This document shows positions 1 through 5,039 of a stretch of 5,073 bases of DNA, piece by piece (positions within the stretch are counted from its first letter, which is position 1; each line of letters begins with the position of its first letter). The notes under the pieces were generated by a model, which was not told the DNA's origin, made no database searches, and saw only the letters and a list, made by a program, of their open reading frames with translations. Source of the stretch: Prevotellaceae bacterium (lineage in GTDB: Bacteria > Bacteroidota > Bacteroidia > Bacteroidales > UBA932); assembly GCA_031278495.1 (NCBI GenBank), contig JAITKG010000078.1, positions 1 to 5,073 on the forward strand. The letters run 5' to 3'. The position numbers and the translations under genes were made by a program.

Positions 1-1
1 C

Positions 2-352
2 CGCTACCACGCCCAACTTTGCAAGCCGCCATGGCGGATACCCACGCTTGTTGATGCAAAAAATTTAGCCTTAGCTTTTGGTTGTCCTGAATATGCCAAC
101 AGCGAAGTATGCGTTAAGAAATTCATGAACCAATGGGGCGGTGAGTTAATGGGGGTACAACTCTCAACGGAAATATATGGACACCGTGAATACGCTGGTT
201 ACGCACTGCTAAATAAAACAAATAGACATAATGAATATATAAATAGTGTCTACTATGCCAGTTTTTTGTATTCCAATGATTACGCATCGTATGCTGGAAA
301 TGGCCTATACTGGTGGTATCAGGCTGGTGGGAATGCAGACATACTACATTGA
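2..352 (+). CDS. FISUMP-type (Fib_succ_major) domain protein, C-terminal part, ended by an early stop
   Basis: The frame is open from base 2 and encodes 116 residues before TGA at 350-352; the start lies outside the window. Seen: CKPPWRIPT at residues 7-15, which fits the CPxGWRxPT motif near the middle of the Fibrobacter succinogenes major paralogous domain (Fib_succ_major, TIGR02145); WGGEL at 45-49 (family GGKL); and an aromatic, Gly-rich C-terminal part with YYASFLYS and LYWWYQAG where the family has its YWWSS-like segment. Known of the family: secreted or surface proteins of Bacteroidota and Fibrobacteres, often repeated within a genome, with no established enzymatic activity. The usual ending is (S/G)VRCVRD. 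Here that ending is present in the same frame but only after the TGA, so the product is cut by about ten residues or the gene is decaying. No promoter is visible because the 5' end is missing. Family assignment rests on motifs only. Confidence 0.72.
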   Translation, partial: RYHAQLCKPPWRIPTLVDAKNLALAFGCPEYANSEVCVKKFMNQWGGELMGVQLSTEIYGHREYAGYALLNKTNRHNEYINSVYYASFLYSNDYASYAGNGLYWWYQAGGNADILH

Positions 353-382
353 ACAGGGGTCCGCTGCGTGCGCGACAACTAA
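353..382 (+). other. Orphaned C-terminal codons of the FISUMP gene after the in-frame TGA
   Basis: Directly after the TGA, and in the same frame, come codons for T-G-V-R-C-V-R-D-N and then TAA at 380-382. VRCVRD is the characteristic last motif of Fib_succ_major domains, so these bases are very likely the former or true end of the upstream gene. The frame is unchanged, so one nonsense substitution (for example from TGG, CGA or GGA) or a base-call error would explain it. A frameshift is not needed. Confidence 0.7.
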
Positions 383-531
383 GCTGCCCCGAAATGTGTA
401 TCCTGTCAAAGTTATCCAAGTGTTTTTTTACTAAACGCTAACTTTTGCCGTGCCTTGCCTGCCTAGTGTTTTGCCATAAAACCTTTTATTCCGGCTGTAG
501 CCATCCGGCGACTTTTTCCTGTTAGGACAAG
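383..531. other. Intergenic spacer, no gene recognised
   Basis: About 150 bases between the end of the FISUMP frame and the gldB promoter. I see a T7 run at 423-429 without a convincing GC-rich stem before it, and a small ATAAAA-CC-TTTTAT palindrome near 476-489. Neither makes a credible intrinsic terminator. The open frames crossing this stretch are composed like noise. Confidence 0.5.
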
Positions 532-563
532 TTTAGTAAATCCAACATCTTTTAGTACCTTTG
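532..563 (+). promoter_or_regulatory. Bacteroidota-type promoter for the gldB-like gene
   Basis: TACCTTTG at 556-563 matches the Bacteroidota -7 consensus TAnnTTTG exactly. TTTA at 532-535, 20 bases upstream, is a one-mismatch -33 element (consensus TTTG). Transcription would start near 569-571, giving a leader of under 20 bases before the ATG at 587. AGGAAAA at 565-571 could act as a weak ribosome-binding or A-rich enhancer sequence. Confidence 0.6.
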
Positions 564-586
564 CAGGAAAACAATTTTTGACGCTG

Positions 587-1579
587 ATGAAACGGATAAC
601 GCTTTATGTTGTTTTGCTGCTTTTTACCGGATGCCGCTCGCAGGAAACGGTCATCAATGAGATAGATTTAAACGTTACGGTGGAGCGGTTAGACCGGGAA
701 TTATATACCATTGTCCAAGACAGCGCCTACCAACAGTTGCAGGGGTTGCAGGAAAAATACGGGACGTTTTTCGATACGTTCAACGGGCAAGTCCTCTGCA
801 TCGGCAATAGCCGGAATCCTTTATACCCGGAACTGTTAGTACGGTTTATGCAACACGATGTGGTGCGAAGCGCCTACGAAAAAACCGCTGAAGTTTTTCC
901 CGACCTGACCGCCTTAAACGAAGAATTGACGGGGGCTTTCAAGCATGTGAAATTTTATTTTCCATCGTTGCCAACGCCGCGCGTGATTGCCTACGTGTCG
1001 GGCTTCAACACGGCGATAATGCTCACCGACGAAGTGATAGGCGTCGGGTTAGACCGTTTTTTGGGAAATGATTACGAACTTTATTCCTCTTTGGGGTATG
1101 CGCGCTATTTGCAGTATAATATGCGTCCGGAACGTATTGCGCCGGAGTGTGTGCGGGCATGGCTACTGGGCGCGTATCCCGAGCCCGCCGGGCAGGCAGG
1201 AACGCTGTTGGCAATGCTGCTTTATGAAGGAAAATTATTGTATGCCTTAGAAAAATGTTTTCCCGGACAACCTTTGGAACGCTTGACCGGCTTCACGCCG
1301 GAACAATTGCAATGGTGCAGGAACAATGAACAAGAAATGTGGAAATACTTGGTAGAACAACAATTGCTGTATAACGCCAATTTCATGGCCATCCAGAAAT
1401 TCACTGGGGACGCGCCTTTCACGCCGGACTTTACACAAGAATCGCCGGGGAAAGCCGTTAATTTTGTAGGCAGCTGCATTGTTAAAAACTATATGGAACG
1501 CACCGGCTGTTCATTGGAAGACCTGATGCAGCAACAGGACGCCCTGCAATTGTTGAAAGAAGCACGCTATAATCCATAG
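587..1579 (+). CDS. gldB: GldB-like gliding-motility-associated lipoprotein
   Basis: Complete protein of 330 residues from ATG 587, close to the usual size of GldB (about 320). A lipoprotein signal peptide is plain: MKR, a hydrophobic run (residues 4-13) and lipobox LFTGC with the lipidated cysteine at 16. Family-like segments are RLDRELY at 34-40, VGLDRFLGNDYELY at 153-166, GKLLY at 215-219, WCRNNEQEMWKYLVE at 243-257 and FTQESPGKAVNFVG at 282-295. In Flavobacterium johnsoniae GldB is a membrane-anchored lipoprotein needed for gliding; homologues occur widely in non-gliding Bacteroidota, where the role is unclear. I see no HExxH metalloprotease motif. A TTG at 578 would add three residues before the signal peptide. 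I prefer the ATG because it places MKR directly before the hydrophobic core, although AGGAAA is better spaced for the TTG. It has its own promoter, and the next gene follows after 75 bases. Confidence 0.85.
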   Translation: MKRITLYVVLLLFTGCRSQETVINEIDLNVTVERLDRELYTIVQDSAYQQLQGLQEKYGTFFDTFNGQVLCIGNSRNPLYPELLVRFMQHDVVRSAYEKTAEVFPDLTALNEELTGAFKHVKFYFPSLPTPRVIAYVSGFNTAIMLTDEVIGVGLDRFLGNDYELYSSLGYARYLQYNMRPERIAPECVRAWLLGAYPEPAGQAGTLLAMLLYEGKLLYALEKCFPGQPLERLTGFTPEQLQWCRNNEQEMWKYLVEQQLLYNANFMAIQKFTGDAPFTPDFTQESPGKAVNFVGSCIVKNYMERTGCSLEDLMQQQDALQLLKEARYNP

Positions 1580-1627
1580 AAACAACAGCCTTTTAGAAGA
1601 TGAGATCAACCCGTCCGGCGTCCATAT

Positions 1628-1648
1628 CCTTAACTCTTAATCCTTAAC
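1628..1648 (+). repeat. Three tandem heptamers (CCTTAAC / TCTTAAT / CCTTAAC)
   Basis: Three end-to-end copies of YCTTAAY, the first and third identical, lie just before the cca start codon. The array is too short to be more than a micro-repeat. It fills the spot where a ribosome binding site would be expected, and no Shine-Dalgarno sequence is seen there. Confidence 0.6.
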
Positions 1649-1649
1649 G

Positions 1650-1665
1650 AAAAAATGCATTTTTT
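1650..1665. repeat. 16-base perfect palindrome spanning the cca start codon
   Basis: AAAAAATGCATTTTTT is a perfect inverted repeat whose centre contains the ATG start of cca (1655-1657) and its second codon. It could be an operator-like site or a weak RNA hairpin, but A/T runs around ATGCAT can arise by chance in such a leader. Its role is unknown. Confidence 0.55.
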
Positions 1666-3058
1666 GCAGCATAAAATTTTCACCATAGTTTCGGAAACGG
1701 CTGCACGGCAAGGCGTACAGGCATACGTCATTGGCGGCTATGTGCGCGACTGTTTCCTGCAACGGCCGTCGAAAGATATTGATATTGTGGTACAGGGCAG
1801 CGGCATTGCCCTGGCGGAAGAAATCGGGAAACAATTGCAGTTGCCGGTAGCCCTGTTCAAGAACTTCGGCACAGCCATGCTGCATTATGATAATATGGAC
1901 ATTGAATTTGTCGGCGCACGCAAAGAATCGTACCGCGCCGATTCGCGCAAACCGATTGTGGAAAACGGCACGCTCGAAGACGATCAACGCCGCCGCGATT
2001 TTACCATAAACGCCCTGGCGTTCAGCCTGCAAAAAACCGGCTACGGCAAGTTAATAGACCCGTTCGGCGGCGTAAGCGATTTGCAAAAAGGATTGATACG
2101 CACGCCCCTTGAACCGGACGCCACCTACAGCGACGACCCGTTGCGCATGCTGCGCGCGATTCGTTTTGCCACGCAATTAGGCTTTAGCATTGTGCCCGAA
2201 TCATTGGCGTCCATAGAACGCAACCGTGAACGGATAAAAATCATTTCGACGGAACGCGTAACGGAAGAACTGCAAAAAATTATGCTCGCCGCAAAACCGT
2301 CGGTGGGATTTCTGTTATTGGACAAAACCAAGCTGCTTCCATTGGTTTTCCCGCAGGTAAGCCATTTAAAAGGCGTGAAAACAGTGGAAGGACGCGGGCA
2401 TAAAGATAATTTCTACCATACCCTGCAAGTCCTCGACAATGTAGCGGCAAAAAGCAATAACCTTTGGCTGCGCTGGGCGGCGCTGCTGCACGACATTGCC
2501 AAACCCGCCACCAAACACTACGACCCGGCAGCAGGATGGACTTTTCACGGACACGAATTTTTCGGCGCGAAGATGATTCCGCCTATCTTCAAGCAAATGC
2601 GGTTGCCGTTGAATGAAAAAATGAAGTATGTGCAAAAATTGGTGCAACTGCACCTGCGCCCGATAGTACTGTCGCAGGAAGAAGTAACCGACTCCGCCGT
2701 GCGCCGCCTGCTCTTTGACGCCGGCAACGACATTGACGATTTAATGCTCCTGTGCGAAGCCGATATCACCTCAAAAAACGAACAGACCGTGCAACGCCAC
2801 CTGCGCAATTTCCAATCAGTGCGCGAGAAATTAGTAGAAGTAGAAGAGAAAGACGCCATCCGCAATTTCCAACCGCCTATCACCGGCGAAATCATTATGG
2901 AAACCTACCACCTGCCCCCCGGTCGCACAGTAGGCGCTATCAAAGAACACATCAAAAACGCTATCTTAGACGGCGTTATCCGCAATGACTACCACGAAGC
3001 CTTCCGCCTGATGGAACAGAAAGCAGCGGAAATGGGATTAAAGAACGGGGAAAAATAA
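1655..3058 (+). CDS. cca: CCA-adding tRNA nucleotidyltransferase with HD domain (class II)
   Basis: Complete, 467 residues, a normal length for the bacterial class II enzyme with an HD domain. It adds or repairs the 3' CCA of tRNAs from CTP and ATP in the cytoplasm, an essential step where tRNA genes do not encode CCA. Domains in order: nucleotidyltransferase head (about 20-150) with the GG signature G27-G28 in GGYVRD and the metal-binding pair D41/D43 in KDIDIVV; RRRDFTINAL at 112-121; DDPLRMLRAIRF at 160-171; the RNA-binding neck around STERVTEEL (198-206); then an HD region with H255, H279-D280 (LLHDIAK) and H298/H300 (FHGHE). A C-terminal PPGR at 421-424 and GVIRNDY fit the Bacteroidota form. 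The HD metal ligands look intact, so phosphohydrolase activity is possible. Poly(A) polymerases share the head domain and are the main alternative. ATG 1655 lies in a palindrome; the short gap suggests co-transcription with gldB. Confidence 0.92.
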   Translation: MHFLQHKIFTIVSETAARQGVQAYVIGGYVRDCFLQRPSKDIDIVVQGSGIALAEEIGKQLQLPVALFKNFGTAMLHYDNMDIEFVGARKESYRADSRKPIVENGTLEDDQRRRDFTINALAFSLQKTGYGKLIDPFGGVSDLQKGLIRTPLEPDATYSDDPLRMLRAIRFATQLGFSIVPESLASIERNRERIKIISTERVTEELQKIMLAAKPSVGFLLLDKTKLLPLVFPQVSHLKGVKTVEGRGHKDNFYHTLQVLDNVAAKSNNLWLRWAALLHDIAKPATKHYDPAAGWTFHGHEFFGAKMIPPIFKQMRLPLNEKMKYVQKLVQLHLRPIVLSQEEVTDSAVRRLLFDAGNDIDDLMLLCEADITSKNEQTVQRHLRNFQSVREKLVEVEEKDAIRNFQPPITGEIIMETYHLPPGRTVGAIKEHIKNAILDGVIRNDYHEAFRLMEQKAAEMGLKNGEK

Positions 3059-3064
3059 TCCGGC

Positions 3065-3072
3065 GGGGGGGG
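3065..3072 (+). other. G8 homopolymer in the spacer after cca
   Basis: Eight consecutive G bases begin seven bases after the cca stop codon (TAA at 3056-3058). They are outside any coding frame, so slippage would not alter a protein. The run is a likely site of length variation or sequencing error and could only affect the leader region before the next promoter. Confidence 0.6.
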
Positions 3073-3099
3073 ATTTACCAAATGGATTGATAAAAGGTA

Positions 3100-3131
3100 T
3101 TGGGACAATTGGAAGGAATTGAGCAATTTTG
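3100..3131 (+). promoter_or_regulatory. Weak Bacteroidota-type promoter for the AlbA_2 gene
   Basis: CAATTTTG at 3124-3131 matches the -7 consensus TAnnTTTG except at the first base, and is followed by CAGAAAA, much like the CAGGAAAA after the gldB -7. TTG at 3100-3102, 21 bases upstream, can serve as the -33. The start site would be near 3138, leaving about ten bases before ATG 3147, a leader as short as that of gldB. Confidence 0.42.
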
Positions 3132-3146
3132 CAGAAAATAAAGAAT

Positions 3147-4589
3147 ATGGAATGGAAAGAAAAAGCACTATTAATTCTTGAAGACAGTTTAACTCCTGTG
3201 CCTACGGAGTTGAATGAATTGGATTGGAAAAGCGGCTTGTCGCCCAAAACAGGGCGTTTGGCTCAGCATATTTCTGCATTTGCCAATTTAAAAGGTGGCG
3301 GGATGTTCGTTTTTGGCATAAACGACGATGGGACTTGTTGCTCTATTTCTCAATCAGAAGCGGAAGAAATTGTCAAAAAATTAGGTAATATTGCGAAAAA
3401 CAATTTAGCATATTCCATAAAAATTGAACACGATATTTTGGAATATAACGGTTTTTCTTTGCTTTTTGTTTATATTCCCGAACAACAAGAAAAACCTGTA
3501 TATCTGCGTGGTAACGATTTGTTTAATAGCTATTGCCGCTCGGCTGGACAAACGGTTAAAATGTCGCAAGGTCAAGTTAAAGCATTAATATCTAATTCAA
3601 AAGGGATTTATTTTGAAAAACAGATTGCATTGGAAAATATAAGCGCCGATGCAGTATTAAAATTTCTCAACTACCGAAAAATTTTTGAACTGCTTGATAA
3701 AAATGTGCCGACGGCAATTGATATTATTCTTGACAAAATGAAAGATTTGGAATTTTGTAAATATGAAGCAGGACGTTGGCATATTACCAATCTTGGGGCA
3801 ATACTTTTTGCCAACGACATAAATGATTTTGAAGTTTTACGAGGTAAATCCGTCGTTGTCAGGAAATATACAGGCACAAATAATCGGGAAATGGAGTTTG
3901 AACAATTTGGCAAATATGGTTACGCTGCGGGTTTTGAAGGATTAGTTGATTTTATAATGTTACACACTAAACAAGGAGAAAAAAGGGACGTAAAAAGAGA
4001 AGATATACAGATTTATCCAAGAATCGCTATCCGCGAATTTGTGGCTAATGCCCTGATACACCAAGATTTTTCCATTACGGGAATACCGTTAACAATAGAA
4101 ATCTTTTCCAATCGTTTATCTATAACCAATCCGGGCGCGCCACTCAACGATATTAACCGTTTAATTGATTTACCGCCACATTCAAGGAATGAAATGTTGG
4201 CCAATACAATGCTGCTGTTACGATTTTGCGAACGAAGAGGTAGCGGTATAGATTATGCCATTGAAGCTATTGAAAAACAAGGGCTTCCTCCTGTAAAATT
4301 TACTCGTAGCGAGCAACATACCCGTATATTTTTATTTCCGCCCAAGAAATTGTCGGAAATGACAAAAGAGGAAAAAGTTCTTGCTTGTTACCAACATGCC
4401 TGCCTGCTATACGAGGACAATAGGGCGATTAACAACCAATCAATTAGGGAAAGATTTGGAATCGATAAAAATAATTCTTTTGTTGCCTCAAGAATAATTT
4501 CCGATACATTAGAAAGTGGTTTCATCAAATTATCTGATGAAACAAATTTGTCTCGTAAATTTGTAAATTATATTCCTTATTACGGATAG
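3147..4589 (+). CDS. AlbA_2/Schlafen-type putative DNA-binding protein with GHKL-like ATPase region
   Basis: Complete, 480 residues from ATG 3147. Seen: an AlbA_2 (Schlafen AAA_4, PF04326) domain at about 15-150 with ELNELDWKSG (21-30), HISAFANLKGGGMFVFGIND (41-60) and PEQQEKPVYLRG (111-122); then an HATPase_c_4-like region (PF13749, as in proteins annotated RecG-like regulators) at about 285-400 with REFVANALIHQDFS (296-309), where E297 and N301 fit an N-box, SITNPGAP (325-332) and RRGSGID (363-369); last, a probable winged helix (about 405-475, SIRERFGI then SRIISDTLESGFIKL). Known: such proteins are annotated as transcriptional regulators or ATP-binding proteins, and some relatives sit in antiphage or mobile regions. 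The exact job of this one is unknown. Despite 'RecG-like' labels I see no helicase motifs. A TTG at 3129 would add six residues but lies inside the -7 element, so it is unlikely. Codons are more A/T-rich than in cca, hinting at transfer. Confidence 0.85.
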   Translation: MEWKEKALLILEDSLTPVPTELNELDWKSGLSPKTGRLAQHISAFANLKGGGMFVFGINDDGTCCSISQSEAEEIVKKLGNIAKNNLAYSIKIEHDILEYNGFSLLFVYIPEQQEKPVYLRGNDLFNSYCRSAGQTVKMSQGQVKALISNSKGIYFEKQIALENISADAVLKFLNYRKIFELLDKNVPTAIDIILDKMKDLEFCKYEAGRWHITNLGAILFANDINDFEVLRGKSVVVRKYTGTNNREMEFEQFGKYGYAAGFEGLVDFIMLHTKQGEKRDVKREDIQIYPRIAIREFVANALIHQDFSITGIPLTIEIFSNRLSITNPGAPLNDINRLIDLPPHSRNEMLANTMLLLRFCERRGSGIDYAIEAIEKQGLPPVKFTRSEQHTRIFLFPPKKLSEMTKEEKVLACYQHACLLYEDNRAINNQSIRERFGIDKNNSFVASRIISDTLESGFIKLSDETNLSRKFVNYIPYYG

Positions 4590-4853
4590 TTTTTTATTTG
4601 CAGAGCCAAATCTTTTCTTTTGTAAGTGCCGGAATATCAATTAGTGTTTATTTGCAAAGAAAATCCGTTGTTGATTTTTTCCTTCGGCTTGTCTGCCGAA
4701 ATCGAATGCCATCTTACTTCGCAACGCATCAAGGCACCCCTTGCTCTCAAACATGCCGAAAGCGTTATATACTGTTTCTTGAAAAAGTATATGGATTCAA
4801 CTATGCTTTTTACGTGTTTATACTAACCAAAAAACAAAAAACGCAAAATAAAA
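4590..4853. other. Intergenic stretch with small inverted repeats, no supported gene
   Basis: About 260 bases with no supported gene. It holds a TTCGGC-TTGTCT-GCCGAA hairpin at 4683-4700 (6-bp perfect stem), a larger hairpin at 4767-4792 (ATATACT/AGTATAT, then TTT/AAA around CTTG), and a 10-base direct repeat TTTATTTGCA at 4593-4602 and 4647-4656. Neither hairpin is followed by a T run, so no intrinsic terminator for the AlbA_2 gene is evident. Two overlapping frames run through here (from TTG 4598 and GTG 4626). They have unusual start codons and no recognisable domain, and the longer one runs into the promoter at 4854. Confidence 0.5.
4767..4792. repeat. Inverted repeat, 7+3 bp hairpin
   Basis: ATATACT (4767-4773) pairs with AGTATAT (4786-4792); after a G/A mismatch, TTT (4775-4777) pairs with AAA (4782-4784) around loop CTTG. 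It is AT-rich and lacks a following T run, so it is more like a protein-binding palindrome or chance structure than a terminator. Confidence 0.4.
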
Positions 4854-4884
4854 TTTGCAGATTAAAAAAATGTAGTTATATTTG
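4854..4884 (+). promoter_or_regulatory. Consensus Bacteroidota promoter at the right end
   Basis: TTTG at 4854-4857, a 19-base spacer, and TATATTTG at 4877-4884 match both the -33 (TTTG) and -7 (TAnnTTTG) elements of the primary Bacteroidota sigma factor without a mismatch. It is the best promoter in the window. Transcription would start near 4890-4892 and run rightwards through the long dyad at 4919-5039. Confidence 0.75.
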
Positions 4885-4918
4885 CGGCGGTATTACGTTC
4901 TTTCTTTATTGACTCAAG

Positions 4919-5039
4919 TTTATCTTTGTTTTGAAACGTGAGAAATTTCAACATCGTAAAAGATTGACTCCACATGAAAAGCGTGGATTTTATAGTTATT
5001 CCTTACGATGGGTTTCTCACGACCTCAAAACAGGATAAA
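4919..5039 (+). ncRNA. Long rod-like structured RNA element: candidate small RNA or 5' leader
   Basis: Seen in the sequence, outermost helix first: 4919-4926 with 5032-5039 (one T·G pair); GTTTTGA 4928-4934 with TCAAAAC 5025-5031; CGTGAGAAA 4937-4945 with TTTCTCACG 5013-5021; CATCGTAA 4952-4959 with TTACGATG 5003-5010; apical TCCAC 4969-4973 with GTGGA 4983-4987 around a 9-base loop. That is about 32 pairs in the rod plus five at the tip. Single-stranded parts are a bulged T4927, a 2/3 loop, a 6/2 loop and a 9/15 central bubble. A consensus promoter lies about 30 bases upstream. An A9 run, not a T tract, follows, so it is not an ordinary intrinsic terminator. A rod with a central bubble recalls 6S RNA, and Bacteroidales-1 is a known promoter-linked RNA motif of this order, but I cannot confirm either. 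The alternative is a leader controlling a gene that starts at 5008. Confidence 0.5.
4921..4928 (+). promoter_or_regulatory. Second -7-like element inside the first helix
   Basis: TATCTTTG is another exact TAnnTTTG. No good -33 is found at the right distance upstream. If used, transcription would begin near 4934-4936, exactly at the base of the 9-bp helix, so it would define a shorter RNA. It also overlaps the outer helix strand of the longer RNA. Confidence 0.3.

Noticed and set aside
123..419. Minus-strand frame of 98 codons over the FISUMP region
   Set aside because: It lies antisense to a frame with clear family motifs and has no recognisable domain, promoter or ribosome site.
246..434. 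Plus-strand frame that could continue the FISUMP protein by a frameshift
   Set aside because: The family ending VRCVRD lies in the original frame after the TGA; this frame reads EQGSAACATT there, so a nonsense change fits and a frameshift does not.
578..586. TTG start for the gldB-like protein
   Set aside because: It would put three residues before MKR; the ATG at 587 gives a standard lipoprotein signal peptide. Kept only as an alternative.
1637..2032. 131-codon minus-strand frame inside cca
   Set aside because: It is a shadow of the cca coding strand; the cca motifs (GG, DxD, RRRDFTINAL) are in the + frame.
2545..2895. 116-codon minus-strand frame inside cca
   Set aside because: Shadow frame rich in Ser/Cys/Arg typical of antisense reading, with no domain seen.
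4683..4700. TTCGGC/GCCGAA hairpin as an intrinsic terminator
   Set aside because: The T run lies before the stem on the + strand, and no T run follows it on either strand.
4626..4826. 66-codon frame starting at GTG
   Set aside because: It overlaps the previous frame, has a GTG start with no visible ribosome site, and shows no recognised domain. It could be a remnant but is not supportable as a gene.
4598..4912. 104-codon frame starting at TTG downstream of the AlbA_2 gene
   Set aside because: TTG start, noise-like Cys/Phe/Tyr-rich composition, and it runs across the consensus promoter at 4854-4884.
4919..5039. Long dyad as a MITE or IS end
   Set aside because: No flanking target duplication was found, the spacer between the arms is short, and there is a promoter just outside. 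A structured RNA fits better, though a homology search has not been done.
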